A stretch of 64,000 nt of DNA from CAZHEV01 sp964531335 [NCBI: uncultured bacterium] (GTDB taxonomy: Bacteria; Eisenbacteria; RBG-16-71-46; CAZHEV01), in the NCBI GenBank assembly GCA_964531335.1, contig CAZHEV010000002.1, positions 9,334 through 73,333 of the forward strand. Reading direction: 5' to 3'. The position numbers were made by a program, and so were the translations under genes. Within the stretch, counting starts at the first letter, position 1. Every line of letters starts with the position of its first letter. Positions 36,058-44,061 of the stretch are shown piece after piece. The notes beneath the pieces were generated by a model. The model was not told the DNA's origin and searched no databases. It worked only from the letters and a program-made list of their open reading frames with translations.

Positions 36058-38532
36058 TCAGTCATCGCGGTAGGATGAAGTCAGCCGGATCGAGCGGCGT
36101 GCCTCGCCCGGCGCGGGCGGCCATGAGAAGGACACGCGCTCGGGGGCACAGCCGTTCAGGACGGCTTCCAGGGTGTGCTCCCCCGCGGTCAGCGCGGTCA
36201 AGACCACGGTCCCGTCATCGCCCGCGCGCAGGGGCAGGTAGCCGTCCAGGGTGACAAGCGCGCCCCTGGCGGGCTCTCCATCGGGAAGCTCGATCGCGAA
36301 GCTCCCGCGGTCCGCCGACAGTGTGTCCTCGCGGTCGAGATGAAGCAAGAGCCCGGCGTAGATGGCGTATGCCTCACGCGCCGCGTTCCAGGGCCTTGAG
36401 ATATAGCGCTCCACATCCCTGTCGTCCAACGGCATTAGGTTTGTTACCACCGCCGGGCTGCTGGTCTGCCTTACGGCGTATCGCGCGCTCTCGCGCAGGC
36501 GCGGCGCTGAGCGAAGTGGCAGGATGTCCGAAGCCGCCGCTATGGCCAGGGCCAGAGATATCCCGGCGGAGCTGCCCGGATAGTGTCCTAATTGAGGGCC
36601 CCGCCCACCGTAGATCGGCCTGTGGCTTATCAATAGGTAAATCGAGGCGCCCGAGCTCTCCGCTGTCATGAGCCGTTCAACGTCCGAGGCGCCGGATCCC
36701 CGGGCCCGGGTCATGACCGCCCTGCCGCCTGTCCTCTCTATCATCTCGGCCAGCGCCGAGGCCACCTCGAAGTTCACCCAAGAAGCATCCGTGCCGGAAG
36801 GTCCCTGCCCTGCCCTGTCGTCACCGCCGCCCTCGGGGTCGAGCACTATCACGCGATCGTGAAGCAGGCCGGCGGCCGCCCTGTTCAACCTGATAACGTT
36901 CACCGTCTCCGGCGACGAGGCGGAGAAGGGGCGCTCCTCGATCAGGGGCGGACCCAGGCCCGGCGACTCGTAGCCCGGCGATTCGACCCGCCAGTCGCCG
37001 CCTTCGCTCCCCGGAGGGACGAAGCCGACAAACCCGTCGCGGTTTGCCCTCGCCAGGTTGAGGGCGCCCGCCAGGACGACGGATCGACCGATCGGCGAGC
37101 CGTCCTGGGCGTCACGTACGAAGGCCCAGCGGCCGTCCTCGCTCTCTCCCGTCGCGGGGTCGGCGGCCAGTCCCATGGACGCGCCCCCGGATCGAGCCTC
37201 CACCTGGAATTGACCGCCCGGTCCGGGACGTACATAGCAGTGCGCGCTGCCCGCCTCCACGTAGCCCGTGTCGGGGAAGACCGGCCTGTCCGAGCTGAAG
37301 ACCACGGGCGTTCCGTCGGAGGCCGGGTTCATGTTCACGTCGTATACGCGGGCCTCGATCGCCACGGGCGCGCCCGTGGGGAACCCTCCGCGCTCCGCGG
37401 GTTTGGGCCGGAGGTCGAGCACGATGTGGGCGGGGCTTGTCTCGACGGTGAAGGCGAAGGAGAGCTCGGGCGCCCAGTTGCCCGCCGTGTTCCTCGCCGA
37501 GACCGAGACCTTGTGCTCTCCGGGGGCCAGCGGCCGCCTCGGAGCGTGCTCTATGGCGTTGGCCGACTCGTTCCAGGACGCCCGCCTGGCGTCGCCGTCC
37601 AGCCTGAGCTCGATGGAGGCGGGATCTATCCCATAGCCGGCCCTGCCGGGATCGGCGGTCACGATAATCCGCGGGCGAGGGCCGGTGACCTCGCCGGGGA
37701 GGGGCTCGAGGGCCTCCAGCCTCGGCATGCCCTTTGAGAAATAGTCCACGAGGCCGATGAAGTAGGCGACCGCCTCCAAGCGCTGCGCGGCCGCGTCCTT
37801 GAGTTTTCTCTCAACAAGCGGGTTCGAGATGAACGCAGGCTCTCCCAGCACGGCGGGACCGCGGCACGATCTGAGCACGAGGTAGTTTCCCGGGATAACG
37901 CCTCCTCTGTGCTCGCCGATGTTGAACGAGAGATGGCTGTGGATGGCTCTCGCGATGTCCGTGGAGGGGCCCGCGTCGAAGAGCTTGTGGTATGTCTCTA
38001 TCCTGTTCAGGGTCGGGTCGCGGCTCAAGTCGGAGTTGTGATGTATCGAGAGGAAAACATCGGCGCTGTCTTGGTTCGCGATCTCCGACCTGGCCAGCAG
38101 ATCGTCCCTGAGCGTGGCGTCATGTCCACCGGCCACCGTCCTGTCACTCGAGCGGGTCAGCGTCACCTCGGCGCCGGCGTCGGAGAGCAGCCCCCACAGG
38201 TAAAGCGCCACGCCGAGATTCACGTCGGCCTCCCTGAGCCCTCCAGGCCCTACCGCTCCGGCGTGCTCGCCCCCGTGGCCGGGATCGATGACTATCCTCA
38301 CCCCTTCCAGAGCCGAAGCGTCCACTTCATCCGCGCTTTCGCGGAGCCCGGTGTAGAGATCGGGCGCCGGAGGGGCGGGCGGCGGTGGCGCCGCGCAGGA
38401 GAGGACGAGCATTGCGGCGAGCAAAGGAGCGAGCGCGGGCGCCCGGCGGGCGAAGAGCCGGCGACGGCGGCCGGTGGGAGTGCCGCGCGTGCGTTGAGCG
38501 CCTATGGGGCCTGTTCCTAGGTCGAACGTCAT
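36058..38532 (-). CDS. N-acetylmuramoyl-L-alanine amidase lipoprotein with a second, degenerate amidase domain
   Basis: 824 residues; ATG after GAGGTCACATC. Lipobox L-V-L-S-C46. The first Amidase_3 domain (about 77-265) is intact: D83-P-G-H86-G-G, E101, S-I-H164-H-N and E231. It should cleave the amide between N-acetylmuramic acid and the stem peptide. Two Ig-like segments follow (about 285-460). A second domain (about 559-732) keeps the order and spacing of Amidase_3. It reads D565-P-E-G-G-G where D-P-G-H-G-G is expected and S636-H-R-P where S-x-H-x-N is expected, and it lacks the final Glu. The last 85 residues are another beta domain. The second copy probably binds wall without cutting. 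It converges with the LpoA-like gene. Confidence 0.88.
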   Translation of the reverse strand: MTFDLGTGPIGAQRTRGTPTGRRRRLFARRAPALAPLLAAMLVLSCAAPPPPAPPAPDLYTGLRESADEVDASALEGVRIVIDPGHGGEHAGAVGPGGLREADVNLGVALYLWGLLSDAGAEVTLTRSSDRTVAGGHDATLRDDLLARSEIANQDSADVFLSIHHNSDLSRDPTLNRIETYHKLFDAGPSTDIARAIHSHLSFNIGEHRGGVIPGNYLVLRSCRGPAVLGEPAFISNPLVERKLKDAAAQRLEAVAYFIGLVDYFSKGMPRLEALEPLPGEVTGPRPRIIVTADPGRAGYGIDPASIELRLDGDARRASWNESANAIEHAPRRPLAPGEHKVSVSARNTAGNWAPELSFAFTVETSPAHIVLDLRPKPAERGGFPTGAPVAIEARVYDVNMNPASDGTPVVFSSDRPVFPDTGYVEAGSAHCYVRPGPGGQFQVEARSGGASMGLAADPATGESEDGRWAFVRDAQDGSPIGRSVVLAGALNLARANRDGFVGFVPPGSEGGDWRVESPGYESPGLGPPLIEERPFSASSPETVNVIRLNRAAAGLLHDRVIVLDPEGGGDDRAGQGPSGTDASWVNFEVASALAEMIERTGGRAVMTRARGSGASDVERLMTAESSGASIYLLISHRPIYGGRGPQLGHYPGSSAGISLALAIAAASDILPLRSAPRLRESARYAVRQTSSPAVVTNLMPLDDRDVERYISRPWNAAREAYAIYAGLLLHLDREDTLSADRGSFAIELPDGEPARGALVTLDGYLPLRAGDDGTVVLTALTAGEHTLEAVLNGCAPERVSFSWPPAPGEARRSIRLTSSYRDD

Positions 38533-38618
38533 GATGTGACCTCTGGTGCGATTTCTGGTAGATTGATTCCCAGTCCAGCAGGGTAGCAGAGGCCGGTGGG
38601 CCGGGCAAGGTGTGTGAT

Positions 38619-40082
38619 ATGAGACTGGTACTACTTACGGGCGCGACCGGGTACGTGGGGGGCCGCCTTCTAAAGGCGCTGGAGACGAAGGCGCTGGAGG
38701 TGCGCTGTCTCGCCAGAAGACCCGAGACCCTTCGATCCGAAGTCGCGGAGGGCACCGAGGTGGTCTTCGGAGACGTTCTCCACAAGGACACGCTCGAGCC
38801 CGCGATGAGAGGCGTCGATACCGCTTACTACCTGGTGCATTCCATGGGGGGGCCGGGCTCCTTCGAGGAGCGGGACCGGACGGCGGCCGCCAACTTCGGC
38901 GCGGCGGCAAAGCGCGCAGGGGTGCGCAGGATAATCTACCTGGGCGGGCTGGCCTCCGGGGACTACCTGTCCAGCCATCTGGCGAGCAGAATAGAGGTCG
39001 GGGGGATTCTGCGGGATTCCGGGGTACCCGCCACCGAGCTCAGGGCGTCCGTGATAATCGGGGCCGGGAGCCTCTCCTTCGAGATGATAAGGGCCCTCGT
39101 CGAGAAGCTGCCCGTTATGATCACTCCCAAGTGGGTCAGGACCCTGGCGCAGCCTATATACATAGGCGACGTGATAGAGTATCTGGTGAGGGCTCTCGAT
39201 CTGCCCGAGGACTCGTCCGCCGTATTCGAAATCGGCGGCGCCGACCGGGCCTCCTACAAGGACATAATGAACGAGTACGCCCGCGCCAGAGGTCTGCGCA
39301 GGGTCATGCTGCCGGTTCCGTTGCTGACCCCCTGGCTCTCGAGCCTTTGGCTCGCACTGGTCACCCCGCTTTTCGCAAAGGTGGGCAGGAAGCTGATCGA
39401 GGGCGTCTCGAACGAGTCGGTGGTCCGCGATCCCGGAGCGCTCGACCGCTTCCGGTTCCGGCCCAGGAGCATACGCGAGTCGATACGCGACGCGCTCGAG
39501 GAGGAGGACCTGGAGTTCGCGCGGATGCGATGGATAAAGACCCCGCACGGCGTTCCTGCGGATGCCAGGGCCGGGGGGGTGTGGGTCGGATCCCGGGTTG
39601 TGGTCTCGCACGAGATAAAAGTGCCGTACCCTCCGGAGGACGGTTTCGCCCCGGTCGAGTCGATAGGCGGGGGCACCGGCTACTACTACGCGGACTGGCT
39701 GTGGTGGGTCCGCGGCTTGGTTGACAGGCTGATGGGAGGGCCCGGACTGAGGCGGAGCCGTCCCGAGCGCCCTCTGCGGACAGGAGACAGGATCGACTTC
39801 TGGCGTGTGGAGGCGATGGAGCCGGGCCGCCTTCTCAGGCTGCGCGCGGAGATGAGCCTGCCGGGCAGGGCCTGGCTGCAGTTCGAGGTCGAGCCGGATC
39901 AGGGAGGATCGCTCCTGCGTCAGACCTCGCTTTTCGATCCCAAGGGGATCGGGGGAAGGCTGTACTGGCTGATGACCGCCCCTTTCCACAGGGCCCTGTT
40001 TCCGGGCATGCTTAAGGGAATCGCCGGGGCCGCCGAGAGCGCGCAAGAGCGCCGATCGGGCCGGCGCAGAAGGGAGAGTTGA
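38619..40082 (+). CDS. NAD(P)-binding SDR-type protein fused to DUF2867
   Basis: 487 residues from ATG 38619 (a GTG at 38610 is also in frame). An atypical SDR/NmrA-like Rossmann fold occupies 1 to about 300, with T7-G-A-T-G-Y-V-G near the start. DUF2867 occupies about 310-487 (D-W-L-W-W-V-R-G-L-V-D-R-L-M-G-G-P-G-L). This SDR-DUF2867 architecture is common, usually called an NAD-dependent epimerase/dehydratase-like protein; its substrate is unknown. It is five bases from the next gene. Confidence 0.85.
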   Translation: MRLVLLTGATGYVGGRLLKALETKALEVRCLARRPETLRSEVAEGTEVVFGDVLHKDTLEPAMRGVDTAYYLVHSMGGPGSFEERDRTAAANFGAAAKRAGVRRIIYLGGLASGDYLSSHLASRIEVGGILRDSGVPATELRASVIIGAGSLSFEMIRALVEKLPVMITPKWVRTLAQPIYIGDVIEYLVRALDLPEDSSAVFEIGGADRASYKDIMNEYARARGLRRVMLPVPLLTPWLSSLWLALVTPLFAKVGRKLIEGVSNESVVRDPGALDRFRFRPRSIRESIRDALEEEDLEFARMRWIKTPHGVPADARAGGVWVGSRVVVSHEIKVPYPPEDGFAPVESIGGGTGYYYADWLWWVRGLVDRLMGGPGLRRSRPERPLRTGDRIDFWRVEAMEPGRLLRLRAEMSLPGRAWLQFEVEPDQGGSLLRQTSLFDPKGIGGRLYWLMTAPFHRALFPGMLKGIAGAAESAQERRSGRRRRES

Positions 40083-40086
40083 CACG

Positions 40087-41082
40087 ATGGAAGGCACCGA
40101 GTCCGACCGCGGGCGGACCGCGAAGGCGGAGGACGGCGAGAGAATAAGGATAGGCATCAGTACCTGCCTATTGGGCGAGAAGGTGCGCCATGACGGAGGT
40201 CACAAGCACGACAGGTATCTCACCCAGACACTGGGCCGCTATTTCGAGTACGTTCCCGTGTGCCCCGAGTACGAGTGCGGGCTGGGAGTTCCGCGAGAGA
40301 GCATGCGCCTTGTAGGCGATCCGGATTCCCCGAGGCTTGTCACCACCAAGACCAAGGTGGACATGACGCGGCGGATGACGGAATGGGCGAACCGGCGCGT
40401 CCGGGAGCTGGAGCGCGAGGATCCGTGCGGCTTCATATTCAAGTCCAGGTCTCCCAGCAGCGGCATGCAGAGGGTGAACGTCTACGACGAAAAGGGGATG
40501 CCGTCCAAGACCGGCGTCGGCATCTTCGCCGGGATCTTCATGGAACACTTTCCTCTGATCCCCGTCGAGGAGGAGGGGCGCCTTCACGACCCCGGCCTTC
40601 GCGAGAACTTCATAGAGCAAGTCTTTGCCTTGAAGAGGTGGCGGGATATGACGGCCCGCCGCGCCAAGCTGGGGGACCTGGTGCGGTTCCACAGCGAGAA
40701 CAAGCTACTGATAATGTCTCACAGCCAGGCGCACCTCAGGCAAATGGGGGCCCTGGTCGCAAAGGGCAAGGGGGTCCCGGCCAAAACGTTGTTCGGCGAT
40801 TACCGGGAGCTTTTCCTGGAGGCGTTGCGGCTTCGCGCGTCGGTCGCGAAGAACTCGAACGTTCTGCATCACATAATGGGCTACTTCAAGAAACAGCTCA
40901 CGGCCGACGAGAAGAAGGAGCTTCTGGAGGTCATCGACGGATACCGGCAGGGCCACGTGCCCCTGGTCGTCCCCATAACCCTGGTGAACCACTACGTGAG
41001 GAAGTACAAGCCCGGCTATCTTCTCGACCAGAGCTACCTCAACCCGCACCCGGCCGAGCTCGCGTTGAGGAACCACGTGTGA
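40087..41082 (+). CDS. DUF523 and DUF1722 (YbgA-like) protein
   Basis: 331 residues. The DUF523 half has I-S-T-C-L-L-G-E-K-V-R-H-D-G-G-H-K, P-V-C-P-E-Y-E-C-G-L-G-V-P-R-E and the later F-K-S-R-S-P-S-S-G. The DUF1722 half has H-S-Q-A-H-L-R-Q-M-G and ends Y-L-L-D-Q-S-Y-L-N-P-H-P. The full-length fusion is widespread, frequently next to photolyase genes; here its partner is the SDR-DUF2867 gene. The conserved cysteines suggest a metal or thiol role. The function is unknown. Confidence 0.88.
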   Translation: MEGTESDRGRTAKAEDGERIRIGISTCLLGEKVRHDGGHKHDRYLTQTLGRYFEYVPVCPEYECGLGVPRESMRLVGDPDSPRLVTTKTKVDMTRRMTEWANRRVRELEREDPCGFIFKSRSPSSGMQRVNVYDEKGMPSKTGVGIFAGIFMEHFPLIPVEEEGRLHDPGLRENFIEQVFALKRWRDMTARRAKLGDLVRFHSENKLLIMSHSQAHLRQMGALVAKGKGVPAKTLFGDYRELFLEALRLRASVAKNSNVLHHIMGYFKKQLTADEKKELLEVIDGYRQGHVPLVVPITLVNHYVRKYKPGYLLDQSYLNPHPAELALRNHV

Positions 41083-41122
41083 GAGGCGGCGGTCGCGACC
41101 GGGGCGAATGGCGCTTTTTCCC

Positions 41123-41151
41123 TTGACACGCGGGCGAAACGGGCCTTAATC
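41123..41151 (+). promoter_or_regulatory. Sigma-70-like promoter for the LivK-type lipoprotein / selA unit
   Basis: TTGACA (41123-41128) and TTAATC (41146-41151) are 17 bases apart. The leader to the GTG at 41341 is about 180 bases. The region 41152-41340 holds a GC-rich inverted repeat near 41275-41302 and nothing else recognised. Confidence 0.5.
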
Positions 41152-41340
41152 ATTAGAGGTTGTCGGCGAATCGACATCCGATTCAGCTTGAAGCCGGGTT
41201 TACTTCTTAAGAGATGTCGGTTGCTCTTCGACGGTGAGCGTGCCCTCATCGCGGAGTTGTCGTTCTCGTTGGCCCGGCGCCGGGGTGGAGTCCCCCGCGC
41301 CAAGTGCCCGGACCTCTACTGCCCAGTGAGGTGAAACGGG

Positions 41341-42588
41341 GTGGCAGGCCGCGTTGTCAGGCACGACATTGGATCAGGTCCCTCCCTCGGGCCTTTTGCC
41401 GCGCTGGCTCTGGCCCTCATCTCGGCCGTCGCCCTGGGCGGCCTCTCTTGCCGCTCGTCTCCCAACACGGTGCCCATAGGCGCCTATCTGCCTCTGAGCG
41501 GACCACTGGCGAGCTTCGGCGCATCCACCAGAAACGGCGTGGAGATGGCGCTTCAGGAGATCAACTCCGCCGGGGGGCTCGACGGAAAGCTGCTGGAGGT
41601 GACCTTCGTCGATGACGAGGGAGATCCGGAGAGGGCCCGGGATGCGGCCCGCCGTCTTATCGAAAACTCGGGGGTGGCGCTGATCATCGGGGGCACGACG
41701 AGCGGGACGAGCCTCGCCGCGGCGCCGATCTGCCAGGCTCAGGGCGTTCCGATGCTCAGCCCCTCTTCCACGAACCCAGCCGTCACCGAGATCGGTGATT
41801 TCATAGCGAGGGTCTGCTACGTCGACTCGTTTCAAGGGACGGCGATGGCCACCTTCGCGCACAACTCTCTCAGGCTCGGCCGGGTGGCCGTCATGACGAA
41901 GATGGGAGACGGTTACAGCGAGGGCCTTGCGGAGTACTTCATCCGCACCTTCGAGGAGCTGGACGGCGAGGTGGTCGCGGAGGTCCCTGTTCCCGAGAGC
42001 CCGTTGCGCGTCGATGACGCCGTCAGGGCGGCCCTGGCGGAGAACCCGGAGGCCATATACCTGCCGCTGTACTATCAGGATGTGGCGATCATCGCGCGAA
42101 ACGTCGCCGAGAGCGGTGGCACGGTGAGCCTCCTCGGAGGAGACGGATGGGATTCCCCGGAGCTGTTGGAGCTGGCGGGCGAGGTGCTCGACGGAGGTTA
42201 TTTCAGCACTCACTTCTCTTCGCAGGACAGGAGGACGAAGGTCCGGACCTTCGTCCGTATGTACAGGGAGATGTACGACACCACCCCCGACGCCACGGCC
42301 GCGTTGGGCTACGACGCCTTGCATCTGGTCGCGTCGGCCCTGGCCCGGCTGGCTGAACGTTTCCCCTCGGCGTTGGAGACGCTCTGCTGGGCCGGTGCGG
42401 ACGGCGGGGGCAGGGCCCGGCTCTCGGTTGCTCGGATCAGGCTCAGAGACGAGATCGTCGACATGACCGGCCTGGACGGCGTCACCGGCGAGATCACGAT
42501 AGGCCCTTCGAGGAACGCGCTGAAGCCGGCGGTGGTTCTTCAGGTCAAGAACGGTGAGATAGTGTACGCCGGCGTGGTAAGGCCGTGA
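41341..42588 (+). CDS. LivK-type branched-chain amino-acid ABC substrate-binding lipoprotein
   Basis: 415 residues, GTG start. Signal peptide with lipobox L-G-G-L-S-C37. The mature part is a Peripla_BP_6 fold: P-I-G-A-Y-L-P-L-S-G-P-L-A-S-F-G, N-G-V-E-M-A-L-Q-E-I-N, I-G-G-T-T-S-G-T-S and S-P-S-S-T-N-P. It would bind amino acids, amides or similar small solutes. No permease or ATPase genes are in the window, so it may serve a distant transporter or act as a receptor. selA begins 12 bases after the stop. Confidence 0.88.
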   Translation: MAGRVVRHDIGSGPSLGPFAALALALISAVALGGLSCRSSPNTVPIGAYLPLSGPLASFGASTRNGVEMALQEINSAGGLDGKLLEVTFVDDEGDPERARDAARRLIENSGVALIIGGTTSGTSLAAAPICQAQGVPMLSPSSTNPAVTEIGDFIARVCYVDSFQGTAMATFAHNSLRLGRVAVMTKMGDGYSEGLAEYFIRTFEELDGEVVAEVPVPESPLRVDDAVRAALAENPEAIYLPLYYQDVAIIARNVAESGGTVSLLGGDGWDSPELLELAGEVLDGGYFSTHFSSQDRRTKVRTFVRMYREMYDTTPDATAALGYDALHLVASALARLAERFPSALETLCWAGADGGGRARLSVARIRLRDEIVDMTGLDGVTGEITIGPSRNALKPAVVLQVKNGEIVYAGVVRP

Positions 42589-42600
42589 GAGGACCGCGCG

Positions 42601-43992
42601 TTGAAAGAGCTTAGGTCAATACCCTCCGTGGAGTCGTTGATCTCGGACGCGGCTCTGGAGGATCTCGTCTCCTCCCACCCGCGTCGAGTGGTGGTGGACG
42701 CCATCCGCGAGGTCCTGGAAGGGGAGCGGGAGTCTATACGCAGGGGCTCGTCGCCCGCAGGGCGGGACGCGTTGATGGACCGTGTCAAGGACCGCGTCGG
42801 AATACGAAGCAGGGCGGCGCTGCGCAGAGTGGTAAACGCGACCGGAGTGATATTGCACACCAACCTGGGCCGCGCGCCGATGAGCGCCGGGGCGGCGGAC
42901 GCGATGCGGTCCGTGGCCGCCGGCTATTGCAACCTCGAGTTCGATCTGCTCAAGGGCGTGAGAACCCGCCGGGGCATTCACGCGGAGAGGCTGCTCGCCG
43001 AGCTGGCCGGCGGTGAGGACGCCCTGGTCGTCAACAACAACGCGGCCGCGGTGATGCTTGTGCTGAACACCTTCGCGGAAGGCCGGGAGGTCCTGGTTTC
43101 GCGCGGAGAGCTCATCGAGATAGGGGGCTCCTTCCGCCTCCCGGACATCATGAGAAAAAGCGGCGCCCGCCTCATCGAGGTGGGCACCACGAACAAGACC
43201 TATATCGAGGACTTCGAAGGCGCCCTGAGCGATCGCACGGCCCTGATACTGAAGGCCCATTGGAGCAACTACAGCATCGTGGGCTTCACCGCGGAGCCGG
43301 ATCTCGAGGCGCTTGTCGAGCTGGGCCGGCGGCACGGCGTGCCCGTGGCCTACGATCTCGGCAGCGGTGCGATCATGGATCTCAAGGAGGCCGGCAGGGG
43401 CGAGGAGCCCCCCGTAAAGGACAGCGTGGCGTCGGGCGCCGCCGTCGTGAGCTTCAGCGGAGACAAGCTCATGGGCGGCCCGCAGGCCGGGCTCCTGGTG
43501 GGCCGCGCCGACGCGATCTCGCGTCTGAGGAAGAACCCGCTCGCTCGCGCTTTCAGGGTCGACAAGTGCTTCCTCGCGGCTCTGGAGAGCGCGCTGGAGG
43601 CCCATCTGAGGGAGAGCTGGCAGGAGATGCCGGCCCTTCGAGCCCTTCTCGCCTCGAGCTCGGACATCGGCGCGAGCATAAGAAGGCTCAGGCGCGGTCT
43701 CGGCAAGATCGACGACCTCGAGGTGGAAGTGGTCGAGAGCGAGTCGGAAGCGGGAGGGGGATCGTTGCCGCTGTACCCGATTCCGACTAAAGTGATCAGG
43801 TTGAGAACGAGCAGGATGTCGGCGGAATCGCTGGCGCGAAGCCTCAGGGGGGCCGACCCGCCCGTGATTCCGAGGATCCAGGAGGACTGGGTCGTACTGG
43901 ATCCCAGAACTGTCCTTGATAGGACGGAGGAGAAGGCTATTATATCCGCTGTGGCGGCCGCCGTCGGTGAGCCGGGCGGCGGCGAGCGGTAG
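42601..43992 (+). CDS. selA: L-seryl-tRNA(Sec) selenium transferase
   Basis: 463 residues, TTG start. It is a PLP enzyme that converts Ser-tRNA(Sec) to Sec-tRNA(Sec). The N-terminal tRNA-binding helices (S-I-P-S-V-E-S-L) lead to R-R-V-V-N-A-T-G-V-I-L-H-T-N-L-G-R-A-P. The PLP lysine is K289 in S-F-S-G-D-K-L-M-G-G-P-Q-A-G. The C-terminal region is normal. selB usually follows, but here smc does. Neither selB, selD, a tRNA-Sec gene nor a clear selenoprotein was seen in the window. If functional, it implies selenoproteins elsewhere. Confidence 0.95.
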   Translation: MKELRSIPSVESLISDAALEDLVSSHPRRVVVDAIREVLEGERESIRRGSSPAGRDALMDRVKDRVGIRSRAALRRVVNATGVILHTNLGRAPMSAGAADAMRSVAAGYCNLEFDLLKGVRTRRGIHAERLLAELAGGEDALVVNNNAAAVMLVLNTFAEGREVLVSRGELIEIGGSFRLPDIMRKSGARLIEVGTTNKTYIEDFEGALSDRTALILKAHWSNYSIVGFTAEPDLEALVELGRRHGVPVAYDLGSGAIMDLKEAGRGEEPPVKDSVASGAAVVSFSGDKLMGGPQAGLLVGRADAISRLRKNPLARAFRVDKCFLAALESALEAHLRESWQEMPALRALLASSSDIGASIRRLRRGLGKIDDLEVEVVESESEAGGGSLPLYPIPTKVIRLRTSRMSAESLARSLRGADPPVIPRIQEDWVVLDPRTVLDRTEEKAIISAVAAAVGEPGGGER

Positions 43993-44061
43993 ACTGAAAC
44001 GCCCGCGTCCAGTGGAAGGGGCACAGTGTGAGTACCGAAGACCAAAGGAGGGGGGTCGGAA

